64,000 nucleotides of DNA from Hymenobacter profundi (GCF_019334315.1 NZ_JAHWGL010000001.1:62001-126000), one strand, 5' to 3'; counted from the first letter of the stretch, positions 23,971-33,506 are shown. Notes: generated by a model not told the origin, from the sequence alone. Program-made: numbers and translations.

Positions 23971-25437
23971 TTATGCGCCCAGCTTCCAGCCCTGGCGGTA
24001 GTCGCGCTTCACAAACTGATTCACAGCGTCCAGGTTGGTTACTTTCAACTGCTTAGGATCCCAGATCAGCTCTACGTTGCGGCCGGGGTAGTTGGAGCCT
24101 TTGCCGTCGGCTTTGGGCGTTTGCACGTCGTAGCCGCGCACGGCCAGATTGGCAATCAGTAGCGTTTCGGTGAGCGGACCAGCAATGTCGAAGGGCGAGC
24201 TAACCTCTTTTTTGCCGTGGCCGGCAATGGCAGCCTCCACCCACTGGGCGTAGTGGCCATTGGCGCCGCCGGGTACGCGGGCAAACTTCTCGGGCACCTT
24301 GGTGGTAGCCGTGAGGGAGGTAGGCAGCAGGCGCGGATTCTCGGCGTAGGTGCTGGCCATCATCTTGCCTTTGTCGCCGATGAACAGAATGCCGTTGCCG
24401 CCGTCGCCAAATACCTCGTTGGGGCCCAGCTCGGCGGGGCGCTCGGGCTGAATGCCACCGTCCATCCAGTGCAGGGTAATATCGCCTTTGGTCTTGGCGG
24501 TTTTCGGGAATTTGAGGATAACGTGGCTGGAAGGCGGGCAGCTCTTGGGGAAGTAACCACGCTTGAACTCATCCACATACACGCTGCCCACGCTGGCCGC
24601 TACCGACTTGGGATAACCTAGGTCCAGCACCCGGAACGGAGCTTCTACCAGGTGGCAACCCATGTCGCCGAGGGCGCCGGTGCCGTATTCCCACCAACCA
24701 CGCCAGTTGAAGGGAACCAGCTTCTCGATGTAGTTTTCTTTGGGCGCCGTGCCCAGCCACAGGTCCCAGTCGAGGGTAGAGGGCACGGGCGCGGCTTTGT
24801 CGGGCCAGGCAATGCCCTGGGGCCACACGGGGCGGTCGGTCCAGCAGTATACGGTATGCACGTCGCCGAGCAGGCCAGCGTCGTACCACTCGCGCAGTAG
24901 GCGGGCACCGTCGTTGGAAGCGCCCTGGTTGCCCATCTGCGTTACTACTTTGTACTTACGTGCTGCCTCGGTGAGGGCGCGGGCCTCGTAGATGTCGTGG
25001 GTAAGCGGCTTCTGCACATACACGTGCTTGCCCAGCTGCATGGCCGCCATAGCCGGCGCGGCGTGGTTGTGGTCGGGGGTAGACACCGAAACGGCGTCAA
25101 TGTGCTTGTGCTCTTTGTCGAGCATCTGGCGCCAATCCTTGTAGTACTTGGCCTTTGGGAACGACTTAATCGTTTTAGCAGCGCGCTGATCATCTACGTC
25201 GCAGAGGTAGGCAATATCTGCCTTACCGCTCTTCGAGAAGTTCATGATGTCGCTTTCGCCCTTGCCACCTACACCGATACCAGCTACAACCAGCCGGTCG
25301 CTGGGGGCGACGTAGCCCTTGCCACCCAGTACGAAGCGGGGTACAATCATGAAGCTAGCAGCCGCAACGGCGCCTTGTTGGAGAAATTTGCGCCTCGATT
25401 CGGGGGAGGTAGGGGGGGTGGGATTTGGTTTTGCCAT
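23971..25437 (-). CDS. Tat-exported Gfo/Idh/MocA family oxidoreductase
   Basis: The protein has 488 residues. The N-terminus carries a Tat signal, SRRKFLQQGAVAAASF (twin Arg 15-16). The NAD(P)-binding Rossmann domain begins VVAGIGVGGKG, with VQKPLTHDIYEA as the usual E-K-P-like block. The C-terminal domain includes WWEYGTGALGDMGCHLVEAPF. Exported members in Bacteroidota act on sugars or glycosides; the substrate cannot be named here. The start is ATG 25437. It is divergent from the SnoaL-like lipoprotein gene. Confidence 0.92.
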   Translation of the reverse strand: MAKPNPTPPTSPESRRKFLQQGAVAAASFMIVPRFVLGGKGYVAPSDRLVVAGIGVGGKGESDIMNFSKSGKADIAYLCDVDDQRAAKTIKSFPKAKYYKDWRQMLDKEHKHIDAVSVSTPDHNHAAPAMAAMQLGKHVYVQKPLTHDIYEARALTEAARKYKVVTQMGNQGASNDGARLLREWYDAGLLGDVHTVYCWTDRPVWPQGIAWPDKAAPVPSTLDWDLWLGTAPKENYIEKLVPFNWRGWWEYGTGALGDMGCHLVEAPFRVLDLGYPKSVAASVGSVYVDEFKRGYFPKSCPPSSHVILKFPKTAKTKGDITLHWMDGGIQPERPAELGPNEVFGDGGNGILFIGDKGKMMASTYAENPRLLPTSLTATTKVPEKFARVPGGANGHYAQWVEAAIAGHGKKEVSSPFDIAGPLTETLLIANLAVRGYDVQTPKADGKGSNYPGRNVELIWDPKQLKVTNLDAVNQFVKRDYRQGWKLGA

Positions 25438-25560
25438 TGAATGAGGGGATTGGAAGTGGAAAGATGAAGTAGATTCAATAGTTTGCCTATAATAGTACTA
25501 CTATTTTCCGACCGCAAAAGCATGGCGGACTGGATTTTCCGTAGTCCATTTCTAAACCCA

Positions 25561-26001
25561 ATGACAAAGAACTTATCCGGGGGCTGCATGATGCTCCTGC
25601 TAACGGCCTGTGCCACCACACGGCCCGCCGCTGTACAGGGGCCCATCCGGCAGGTGCTCACCACCCAAGCCGCCGCCTGGAACCGCGGCGACATACCCGC
25701 CTTTATGGAGGGCTACTGGCGCTCCGATTCTTTGGTATTCTTGGGGCGTAAGGGTCCTACCTACGGCTGGCAGCAAACCCTCGACAACTACCGTCGCGGC
25801 TACCCCGATGCTGCCGCTATGGGCCAACTCGCCTTTTCCGACCTCCACATCACCCCTGATGGCCCTCAGGCTGCCCACGTGGTAGGCCGCTGGCACCTGA
25901 CCCGCCCCACCGCCGGCGATATAGGCGGGCACTTCTTATTGGTTTTTCGACAAGTGAAAGGCCAGTGGGTGATTGTAGCCGACCACACGAATAATGAATA
26001 G
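25561..26001 (+). CDS. SnoaL/DUF4440-like lipoprotein
   Basis: ATG 25561 gives 146 residues with lipoprotein signal GGCMMLLLTAC (lipobox Cys17). The mature part matches the small cone-fold SnoaL/NTF2-like layout: QVLTTQAAAWNRGDIPAFMEGYW, SLVFLGRKGPTYGWQQTLDNY, then HVVGRWHLTR and HFLLVFRQVKGQWVIVADH. This family binds or modifies small molecules in various ways and the role is unknown. An alternative start at 25483 would place the lipobox too deep. Confidence 0.83.
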   Translation: MTKNLSGGCMMLLLTACATTRPAAVQGPIRQVLTTQAAAWNRGDIPAFMEGYWRSDSLVFLGRKGPTYGWQQTLDNYRRGYPDAAAMGQLAFSDLHITPDGPQAAHVVGRWHLTRPTAGDIGGHFLLVFRQVKGQWVIVADHTNNE

Positions 26002-26030
26002 GTGGTGAAGTGGTGGGATAGTAAATTAAA

Positions 26031-26147
26031 AAAGCGTGTGTCATCCTGAGCTTGCGAAGGACCTTCTGCCAGTTGAACGAGTCGTTGTTACACTTGTCGT
26101 TCTACCGTGATAAGGTCCTTCGCTGCGCTCAGGATGACAGACGCTTT
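26031..26147. repeat. dispersed hairpin repeat, TGTCATCCTGAG family
   Basis: Imperfect arms beginning AAAAAGCGTGTGTCATCC flank a core containing AGTTGAACGAGTCGTT. Short GTGGTGAAGT-type words continue the inversion outside. This copy differs from its mirror (41046-41162) at 26068, 26088, 26092, 26093 and 26095, the only substitutions found between the two arms apart from the central stem. Confidence 0.88.
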
Positions 26148-26183
26148 TTACTTCACCACTTCACCATCTCACTACTTCACCAC

Positions 26184-27323
26184 CTACTCCTCTGCTGTTT
26201 CGTCTTTTTGCTTTTCGCTTTCGACGGCGGGAATGGCTTCGGTGAAGATGAGGTTATGGGCAGCGGCGTGCTCGGCGGCTTGCACGGTATCCTGCACCAG
26301 CAGCATTTCCACGTTTTCGTCGCGCAGGTCGTCGGATACTTTTTCTACTAATTGGGCACGGTTAGGAAGCTGCACGTCGCGGATGTAGATGGCCAGCACG
26401 CGGCCGGGGTGGCGGCGCACCACCTCCCGGTAGATGTTGGCATCTTCCTGGCCCGAGTCGCCGATAAGCACGAAAGGCAGCTTGGGGTAGGTGAGCAGCA
26501 GGTTGTCGATTTCTTTGAGCTTGTGGCCGTGGTGGGCCGACTCAGCTTTCTTATCGGCGCGTTTCAGGCCCATATCACGCAGCAGGAGCGGGCCGGGCGG
26601 AATATCGTTGAGGTGCAAGAAATCTTCCAGTAAATCGTACAAATTCCAGGGCGAGCTGCTGACGTAGAAGAAGGGATTATTGCGCTTGCCATTGCGTCCT
26701 AGCTGTAGCTGCCTATAGAACTCGGCTACCCCCTTGAAGGGTAGGCGCGAGCGGGCATTGCGCAGCAACACTGTGCGCGCCATACGCAGCAAGTGCGTAG
26801 CAGAAGTCTGAATGACGGTATCATCCAGATCGGAGATAATGCCGTATTCGGCGTCGTCGGGTGGGATGAGCACATGGGCCTGGGCGCGAAGGCCATCGGG
26901 GAGCGTGAAGGGCGCCGGCACCTGTTGTAGCAGCGTGTCTACCGGGTACCAGAGGTAGTCGATGGGCTCGGGCAGGCGCTCGGGGGCCAGGTTCACCGTA
27001 AAGTAGCCCTCATCGTCCGTCAGAACCGGGTGCTCAACGCCATCGGCCGCCCGCACGATAACCTGCGCGCCGCGAATTTCGTCGCTATCAAAGCGCCGGT
27101 ACATGTTCAGCAGGTTGTGGAGGCGCGAGTCGTTGGAGTCGGGCTCGGTGATGCCTTTGTCGGTGAGTAGGCGGCCCTTCACGTAGAGGCGGTTGGGGGT
27201 GCCGTAACTGCGGTAGGGAAGCAGCTGCAACGGCGCCAGCATACCCAGGCGCTGGCGAGTGCGTGTCAAAAAGTCGTCGGCCCGCTCGGCTAGGTCGCTG
27301 ATTTTATCGCGGAGAGAAGTCAT
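26184..27323 (-). CDS. App1-family phosphatase (DUF2183), phosphatidate-phosphatase-like
   Basis: The protein has 379 residues. An N-terminal region with a beta-rich domain (about 45-150) is followed by the App1 catalytic domain, opening with D-x-D-x-T at 165-169 (SDLDDTVIQTS). Then come NPFFYVSSSPWNLYDLL, FLHLNDIPPGPLLLRD and a GDSGQEDANIY block with the late acidic residues. Family members dephosphorylate phosphatidate in yeast; bacterial substrates are largely unknown. ATG 27323. No signal peptide. Confidence 0.9.
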   Translation of the reverse strand: MTSLRDKISDLAERADDFLTRTRQRLGMLAPLQLLPYRSYGTPNRLYVKGRLLTDKGITEPDSNDSRLHNLLNMYRRFDSDEIRGAQVIVRAADGVEHPVLTDDEGYFTVNLAPERLPEPIDYLWYPVDTLLQQVPAPFTLPDGLRAQAHVLIPPDDAEYGIISDLDDTVIQTSATHLLRMARTVLLRNARSRLPFKGVAEFYRQLQLGRNGKRNNPFFYVSSSPWNLYDLLEDFLHLNDIPPGPLLLRDMGLKRADKKAESAHHGHKLKEIDNLLLTYPKLPFVLIGDSGQEDANIYREVVRRHPGRVLAIYIRDVQLPNRAQLVEKVSDDLRDENVEMLLVQDTVQAAEHAAAHNLIFTEAIPAVESEKQKDETAEE

Positions 27324-27392
27324 AGGGTGCGAAAAGAAAACGAGTAATCTTCCTACCCTACGGGCCGTACGGGGTAGGAAGTTGCCCCGCCC

Positions 27393-28136
27393 CTACGTCC
27401 AACGACTCAAAAACTGCGTGAAGGCCTCCTTGTACTGGTCACTCACGGGCAGCGTCTGGTCCTCAATCTGCACCGAGTTGCGCGTCACGGCCCGGATTTT
27501 ATCCAGGGCTACAATGGTAGAGCGGTGAATGCGCATGAAGCGCCGGGCGGGCAGCTTTTCTTCCAGCACCTTCAGGCTGGTGAGCGAGAGCAGGGGCCGC
27601 GCGTCACCCGTGAGATGCACCTTCACATAGTCCTTCAGTCCTTCTATATAGAGTATGTCCTGGAAGGCCACGCGCACCAATTGATATTCAATTTTCAGAA
27701 AGAGGTACTCTTCCTCGGGCTCGGGTGGGGCGGCGGGTAGGGCAGTTGGCTGCGCAAGCGTAGCATAGGCGTGGGCCTTGGTGGCCGCCCGCAAAAACTC
27801 CTCGTAGTTGAACGGCTTTACGAGGTAGTCCAGCGCATCGACGCGGTAGCCATCCAGGGCAAACTGGTTGTAGGCGGTAGTGAAAATGATGCGCGGCCCC
27901 GTGCCCGGCCGGCCCCGGTCGAGCACCCGTGCCAGCTCTAGGCCGCTGAGGTCGGGCATTTGGATGTCCAGGAAAATCAGGTCGATGTCGGGTAGCTGGT
28001 GCAGGCCCTGCAAGGCTTCCACGGCGCTGCTGTAGCGGCCTACCAGCTCTAGGAAAGGCGTTTGCTCCACAAACGCGCACACCAGCCCCAGGGCCAGCGG
28101 CTCATCATCAACGGCAATGCAACGGAGGGTTTTCAA
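27393..28136 (-). CDS. LytTR-family DNA-binding response regulator
   Basis: The protein has 247 residues. The receiver domain has the acidic pair Asp10-Asp11, phosphoacceptor Asp57 in LIFLDIQMPD and Lys in DYLVKPF. The C-terminal LytTR DNA-binding domain covers about 147-246 (FLKIEYQLVRVAFQDILYIEGLKDYVKVHL, RFMRIHRSTIVALDKI). The start is TTG 28136; it begins exactly at MKTLRCIAVDDE and no ATG is near. It lies 43 bp after the sensor kinase gene, forming a two-component pair. Confidence 0.93.
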   Translation of the reverse strand: MKTLRCIAVDDEPLALGLVCAFVEQTPFLELVGRYSSAVEALQGLHQLPDIDLIFLDIQMPDLSGLELARVLDRGRPGTGPRIIFTTAYNQFALDGYRVDALDYLVKPFNYEEFLRAATKAHAYATLAQPTALPAAPPEPEEEYLFLKIEYQLVRVAFQDILYIEGLKDYVKVHLTGDARPLLSLTSLKVLEEKLPARRFMRIHRSTIVALDKIRAVTRNSVQIEDQTLPVSDQYKEAFTQFLSRWT

Positions 28137-28179
28137 GTAAAAAGTAAGAAGTAAGAATTAGAAATTGGTCTTTCAGTGC

Positions 28180-29307
28180 TCATTCAGCGTCCGCGGATGC
28201 CAAATGGGGCTTGACGGCTTGTACGCTAGGCACCACTTCCAAGCTAAGCAATACCCGAAACTCGTGGCCGGCCGTGGCTTCTTCTACGCTGAGCTGGTAG
28301 CGCTGGGGGTAGAGCAAATCGAGGCGACGGCGGGTGTTGGTGAGGCCAATGCCGCTGCCTACCTCCTCTACGGCGGGGCGCTTGTCGGGGAACACGGTGT
28401 TGCGCACCTCCAGCGTGAGCGTGCCGTTGTGCTGGTGCAGGCCAATGTAGATCTGGCTGGGTAGGGTGGCACTCACGCCGTGCTTAAAGGCATTCTCCAC
28501 AAACGGCAGCAGCAGCATGGGGGCAATGGGTACGTCGCGCAGCAGGGGGGTAGGGCGCTCGAAGGTGACGGTCACTTTATCCGTCAGGCGCAGTTGCATC
28601 AGCGAAATATAGTCCTGCACGAAGGATACCTCCTGGCTAAGCAGGGTAGTGCTAGACTGGGTTTCGTAGAGCACGTAGCGCATCATGCGCGAAAGCGTGT
28701 GAATGGCCTGCCGGGCCAGCTCACCGTTCACCACCGTGAGGGCGTAGATGTTGTTAAGCGTATTAAAAAAGAAGTGCGGGTTGATCTGCGCTTTCAGAAA
28801 CGACAGCTCGGCGGTGGTTTGCTGCTGCTCCAACTCGCGCCGGATTTGCGCGTCGTTTTGCCACTTGCGCACCACTGCCACGCTTGTACTGATGCCCAGC
28901 ACCAGCATCGAAATCAGTAGCGTGCCCATATCGAACCACCCCGCCGACGACCGGCGCCGCGACGGGCTGCCATCTGGGTGAAACGCTTTATGCATCAGCT
29001 CGGGCAGATGCAGCAGGTTTTCGATAAGTGAGTTGAGCGCCAGCACCGCCACCAACGAAGCAGCCAGCACCGCAATAAACCAGCCCGTGTGCCCCCGAAA
29101 TAACAAGCGCGGCACCGCCACCTGCGCATTAAAATAAAACAGGGCTACCCACAGCAGGAGCAGCAAAGACTGGCGCACCCAAAACTGCGGGGGCAGCTGC
29201 ACACTCCAGGTAAGCGGCTGGGCAAGCAGCAGGGCCGAGCCAAACATCACCCACAAAAGCGGGCGCGAAAAGCGTTGTGCGAAGTGCCGAAAGGTGAAAG
29301 AAGTCAT
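28180..29307 (-). CDS. LytS-type sensor histidine kinase
   Basis: The protein has 375 residues with four hydrophobic segments (about 17-32, 44-60, 75-95, 128-146). A His_kinase (PF06580-like) domain has phosphoacceptor His178 in LKAQINPHFFFNTLNNIY, and a C-terminal HATPase has PFVENAFKHGV and GSGIGLTNTRRRL. No extracellular sensor domain is apparent, so it probably senses through the membrane part. It is cotranscribed with the LytTR regulator and divergent from the receptor gene. Confidence 0.93.
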   Translation of the reverse strand: MTSFTFRHFAQRFSRPLLWVMFGSALLLAQPLTWSVQLPPQFWVRQSLLLLLWVALFYFNAQVAVPRLLFRGHTGWFIAVLAASLVAVLALNSLIENLLHLPELMHKAFHPDGSPSRRRSSAGWFDMGTLLISMLVLGISTSVAVVRKWQNDAQIRRELEQQQTTAELSFLKAQINPHFFFNTLNNIYALTVVNGELARQAIHTLSRMMRYVLYETQSSTTLLSQEVSFVQDYISLMQLRLTDKVTVTFERPTPLLRDVPIAPMLLLPFVENAFKHGVSATLPSQIYIGLHQHNGTLTLEVRNTVFPDKRPAVEEVGSGIGLTNTRRRLDLLYPQRYQLSVEEATAGHEFRVLLSLEVVPSVQAVKPHLASADAE

Positions 29308-29633
29308 AAGGAAAGGAGCATCAGGCTACCAAACATACCGTGCCCTGGGTACCCCAAGTGCTTGCCTCGCCGGTTCCGCAGATTTCACCGACCGATGCAG
29401 GGTATTTTATCTGCCAATAGGTCCCTGAATCACCAGTGCAACATCAATCGGTACAAACGCCCCAACTCATCGGCGTTTGCGGCGAGGCAATCTATTTGTT
29501 TTAGTTGGAAGCAACCCATCTTGTTGTTTTGGGTACTCTGTCGTGAGTCCAAAAAAGTAAAACCAGTATCGGTAGCTGGCTTTGCACGACTTACGTACAC
29601 GCCCCTGACTTCTCTTTTTATTATAACTACTTC
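29308..29633. other. 326-bp divergent intergenic region
   Basis: This lies between the histidine kinase (minus) and the receptor gene (plus) and so should hold both promoters and any LytTR target site. I found no exact TAnnTTTG element or obvious direct repeat, and no gene. Confidence 0.6.
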
Positions 29634-32294
29634 ATGAAAAAGCCTTTATCCTTTGTGAGTTTGTTGCTGTGCGGCCACGTGGCGCTGGCACAAACAACGC
29701 CCGCGGGTCTTACCCTCGTGGGCGGTTCCCGGCCGATGGGCGCAGCCCCGGCAGGAGCCACAAAGGCCGCTGCCGCCGATGCCCGCATCACGGGTACCGT
29801 CGTGGATGCTGGTACCAAAAAGCCGGTACCGTTTGCCACAGTTGCTCTTATTGACACCTCCACCGGTAAGCCTATTGATGGCGCGGCCTGCGACGACGCG
29901 GGTAAGTTTACCATCAGCGGCGTGGCCGCTGGCAGCTACCAGCTTCAGTTCAGCTTCATTGGCTACAAGACGGTAGAGAAACCCATTACGGTAGGCAACG
30001 GCAATCTGAACGTGGGCACCGTATCGCTGGTTTCGGCTACCCAGCAGCTGGCCGAGGTGCGCGTGGAGGGTCAACGCTCTCTGATTGAAGAGAAGGTAGA
30101 CCGCACCGTATACAACGCCGAGCAGGACCAGACCACCCGCGGCGGCGACGCCACCGACGTACTCAAGCGCGTGCCCCTGCTCACGGTAGACCTCGACGGC
30201 AACGTGAGCCTGCGCGGCAACCAAAACGTGCGCGTGCTCATCAACAACAAGCCTTCTACCATCACGGCCAGCAGCATTTCCGACGCGCTGAAGCAGATTC
30301 CGGCCGACGAGATTAAGTCGGTGGAAGTGATTACCTCACCCTCGGCCAAGTACGACGCCGAAGGCTCGGGCGGTATCATCAACATCGTTACCAAGAAAAA
30401 CAACCTGCAAGGCAAAACCCTCAGCGTTGATACCAGCGTGGGCAACCGCTCCTCCAACCTGGGCCTGAACGGGGGCTACCGGGTAGGGCGCATGGGCTTC
30501 TCGCTGGGTGGCTGGGGCCGCACCAGCTACAACACGCCCGGCTCGTTCTCCAACGATCAGCAGACGTTTAATGAGTCCGGCGCGCTGGCTTCTACTACCC
30601 GCCAGCAGGCTGATACGCGTTCTAACAACACCTTCGGGCGCTATACGCTGGGTTGGGATTTCGACATTAACAAGTACAACTCCCTGGCAGCCTCTGTGCG
30701 CTACGGGCTGCGCAGTGGCGTCGACTACCAGGACGACCTGCTCACGCGCTCCGAGTTCTACGGCGAATCGGGTGCCATCCTGCGCCGTACCGGCGACACG
30801 CGCAACGTACGCACCAACGACAAGTCGAACAACGTGGACCTGAGCCTGGGCTACACCCACACCACCGACAAGCCCCAGCAGGAATTTAGCTTCCTGGGCG
30901 TATACAGCCGCAACAACCGCAACAACGACTTCACCAACACCATTACCGATATAATCAATACAACTTCCGGCGCTAGCACTACGCCGTATCGCCTCAAAAA
31001 CCTGAACGAGAACTACAACGAGGAACTGACCGTGCAGGCCGACTACCAGACGCCCATCGGCGACAAGCAGCTGGTAGAGTTTGGGGTGAAGGACATTATG
31101 CGCAAGGTGAACAGCGACTACACCTACCTGCGCGCCGAGGGCTTGTCGGAAGGTGCGTTTGTGCCGCTCGAAAACGCGGGCCTTAATAACGTATTCGACT
31201 ACAAGCAGAACGTGGCTGCCGCCTACGCCGCCTACACGCTTAGCTTCCTGAAGCAGTACACCTTGAAGGCCGGTGCCCGCTACGAGTACACGACCATTGA
31301 TGCCACGTTTGCCAACGAGGCTACCGATACCACCAACATTCCGTCGTACGGGGTGCTGGTGCCCAGCGTAAACCTTTCGCGCAAGCTGGCCAACGGCAAC
31401 GTGATTAAGGCCGCCTACAACCGCCGGATTCAGCGCCCTTCGCTGCGCTACCTGAACCCCAACGTGCAGGCTTCCAACACGCGTAGCCCTTCACAGGGTA
31501 ATCCAACACTGGATCCAGAGTACACCAACAACTACGAGTTGGGCTACAGCACTTTCATCAAAAATATTCTGCTGAATATGTCGGTGTTTGCGCGTAATAC
31601 CACGGGCTCTATTCAGGCAGTGCGCCGGCCGGCCACGCAGCAGGAAATTGAGTCGTACAATTTGTCGCCGGGTGCCATCTTCACCACCTACGACAACATC
31701 GGGCAGGAAAACGCTTACGGCGGTAGCCTGTTTGTGAATGCCAAGATTGGCAACAAATTCACGCTGAACGGTGGCCCCGATTTCTACTACGCCGTGCTGC
31801 GCAACAACGTGGATGACCGCATCTATAACGCCAGTAATGAAGGCTTTGTGATTAGCGGCCGCTTATTTGGTACCTACAATCTCAACGACAATTGGAGCTT
31901 GCAGGCCTTCGGCTTTGCCCGCGGCCGCCAGGTGCAGCTGCAAGGCTACCAGAGCGGGTTTGGGGTATACAGCCTCAGCATCCGCCGCGAGTTTGCAGAG
32001 AAGCGCGGCAGCATTGGCCTGGGCGCCGAAAACTTCTTCTCGCCCAAAATCCCGATTCGTACCGAATTCACCTCGCCGCTGCTGGTGCAAAACAGCGAAA
32101 ACATCCCGAACCGCCTGAATTTCAAAGTAAACTTCAGCTACCGGATTGGCAAGCTGAGCGTGGCCGACGCGCAGCCTCGCCGCCGCCGTCGCTCCGTCAA
32201 CAACGACGACCTGAAAGAGGGTGGCGAAGGCGCCGACCCAAGCACCACGCCAGCTCCGCAGCCAGCGGGCGGTGGTGGCCGCGGCCAGCGCTAA
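29634..32294 (+). CDS. TonB-dependent-type outer-membrane receptor (OMP_b-brl_3 family)
   Basis: The protein has 886 residues with a signal peptide MKKPLSFVSLLLCGHVALAQ. A carboxypeptidase-regulatory-like domain (about 51-140, RITGTVVDAGTKKPVPFATVALID) is followed by a plug domain (DVLKRVPLLTVDLDGNVSLRG) and a large beta barrel. After the last strand (FKVNFSYRIGKLSV) comes a basic, Gly-rich tail, RRRRRSVNNDDLKEGGEG, of the kind seen in this family. The ligand is unknown. No TonB box is obvious. It is divergent from the LytS/LytTR pair, which may regulate it. Confidence 0.93.
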   Translation: MKKPLSFVSLLLCGHVALAQTTPAGLTLVGGSRPMGAAPAGATKAAAADARITGTVVDAGTKKPVPFATVALIDTSTGKPIDGAACDDAGKFTISGVAAGSYQLQFSFIGYKTVEKPITVGNGNLNVGTVSLVSATQQLAEVRVEGQRSLIEEKVDRTVYNAEQDQTTRGGDATDVLKRVPLLTVDLDGNVSLRGNQNVRVLINNKPSTITASSISDALKQIPADEIKSVEVITSPSAKYDAEGSGGIINIVTKKNNLQGKTLSVDTSVGNRSSNLGLNGGYRVGRMGFSLGGWGRTSYNTPGSFSNDQQTFNESGALASTTRQQADTRSNNTFGRYTLGWDFDINKYNSLAASVRYGLRSGVDYQDDLLTRSEFYGESGAILRRTGDTRNVRTNDKSNNVDLSLGYTHTTDKPQQEFSFLGVYSRNNRNNDFTNTITDIINTTSGASTTPYRLKNLNENYNEELTVQADYQTPIGDKQLVEFGVKDIMRKVNSDYTYLRAEGLSEGAFVPLENAGLNNVFDYKQNVAAAYAAYTLSFLKQYTLKAGARYEYTTIDATFANEATDTTNIPSYGVLVPSVNLSRKLANGNVIKAAYNRRIQRPSLRYLNPNVQASNTRSPSQGNPTLDPEYTNNYELGYSTFIKNILLNMSVFARNTTGSIQAVRRPATQQEIESYNLSPGAIFTTYDNIGQENAYGGSLFVNAKIGNKFTLNGGPDFYYAVLRNNVDDRIYNASNEGFVISGRLFGTYNLNDNWSLQAFGFARGRQVQLQGYQSGFGVYSLSIRREFAEKRGSIGLGAENFFSPKIPIRTEFTSPLLVQNSENIPNRLNFKVNFSYRIGKLSVADAQPRRRRRSVNNDDLKEGGEGADPSTTPAPQPAGGGGRGQR

Positions 32295-32352
32295 TAGCCA
32301 GCACACGAAAAGCAGCAGATCTGGCGTACCTACTCTCCCTTTTCTGCGTAAG

Positions 32353-32388
32353 AAAGCTCCGCTCACCAGCTTCGGTGAGCGGAGCTTT
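32353..32388. terminator. terminator of receptor gene, 5 nt before topB start
   Basis: Perfect 15-bp arms AAAGCTCCGCTCACC / GGTGAGCGGAGCTTT with loop AGCTTC, then TGTTT and the ATG of the topoisomerase gene. Confidence 0.82.
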
Positions 32389-32393
32389 TGTTT

Positions 32394-33506
32394 ATGTCGA
32401 CTACTACCACCCCCCGCCCCAAAACCAAGAAGAAGCGCCTCGACCCATTGGAAGAAGCGCACTTGCTCTACAAAGACCCCGCTCGCCAAGCCGAGCTGGC
32501 CGGCCTGCGCTACGCCACCGACGACAAACCGGGCATTACGCGCAAGGCCACTCGCGCCGGAAACTTCACCTATACCTCCGCCAAAGGCGAGAAAATAACC
32601 GATCAGAAGGTGCTGGACCGCATCCACGGCTATGTGATACCGCCGGCCTGGACGGACGTCTGGATTTCGCCTTCGGCGAATGCCCACTTGCAGGTAACTG
32701 GGCGCGATGCCAAGGGCCGCAAGCAGTACCGCTACCACCCGGCCTGGGACCAGGCGCGCAGCCTCACCAAATTCAGCCGGTTACGTGCTTTTGGCGAGCA
32801 ACTGCCCGCCCTGCGCCAGCGCTTGCGCAAAGACCTGGGCCGCCCCAAGCTGGACAAGCAGAAGGTGATTGCGCTGGTGTTGCTGCTGATGGATCAGTCC
32901 TTCATTCGGGTAGGGAACCGGGAGTATGCCAAGAAAAACAAGAGCTACGGCCTGACTACCCTGCGCGACAAGCACGTGAAAATTGAAGGCGACGACGTAC
33001 GCTTCAGCTTTGTGGGCAAAAAAGGCGTACCCCACGACGTGACCTTACACGACCGGAAGCTGGCCCGCCTGGTGCGCAAGTGCAAGGATATACCCGGCCA
33101 GCACTTGTTTCAGTATTATGATGCCACCGGCCACCGCGCCGAGCTGGAATCGGGCGACGTGAACGACTACCTGCACGAGGTAACGGGCATGGCCTTGTCG
33201 GCCAAAGACTTTCGCACCTGGGGCGGCACCGTAAAAATGGTGACGTGTCTGGAAGCCATTCTGGAAGAAGAGCCCGACCTGCCGAAAGACAAAGTACTGA
33301 AGCGTGCCGTGAAGGACGTAGCCGCCGGCCTGGGTAACACGCCCACGGTGTGCTCCAAATACTACATTCACCCCCAAGTAGTCGACTTATTCAAGTCCGA
33401 TAAGCTCATCGACTACCTCCGCCGCCACGACGTAGACCCCACCGAAAATGACCTGCTTTCCCCTACTGAGCACATGGTGCTGGATATGCTAGCGGAAGTG
33501 AAATAG
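32394..33506 (+). CDS. DNA topoisomerase IB (poxvirus-like)
   Basis: Topoisomerase IB relaxes supercoils by a 3'-phosphotyrosyl intermediate. The protein has 370 residues from ATG 32394; the first ~17 residues are a Thr/Pro/Lys tail. Conserved blocks are IPPAWTDVWISP, GRDAKGRKQYRYHPAWD (103-119), IRVGN, KDFRTWGGT and NTPTVCSKYYIHP, the last holding the catalytic Tyr. The start follows a terminator hairpin by only 5 nt. The two copies converge on the palindrome axis. Confidence 0.95.
   Translation: MSTTTTPRPKTKKKRLDPLEEAHLLYKDPARQAELAGLRYATDDKPGITRKATRAGNFTYTSAKGEKITDQKVLDRIHGYVIPPAWTDVWISPSANAHLQVTGRDAKGRKQYRYHPAWDQARSLTKFSRLRAFGEQLPALRQRLRKDLGRPKLDKQKVIALVLLLMDQSFIRVGNREYAKKNKSYGLTTLRDKHVKIEGDDVRFSFVGKKGVPHDVTLHDRKLARLVRKCKDIPGQHLFQYYDATGHRAELESGDVNDYLHEVTGMALSAKDFRTWGGTVKMVTCLEAILEEEPDLPKDKVLKRAVKDVAAGLGNTPTVCSKYYIHPQVVDLFKSDKLIDYLRRHDVDPTENDLLSPTEHMVLDMLAEVK

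Noticed and set aside
31892-32986. 364-codon plus-strand frame overlapping the receptor and topoisomerase genes
   Set aside because: Its translation is Arg/Pro-rich and has no family features. It is out of frame with two well-supported genes.
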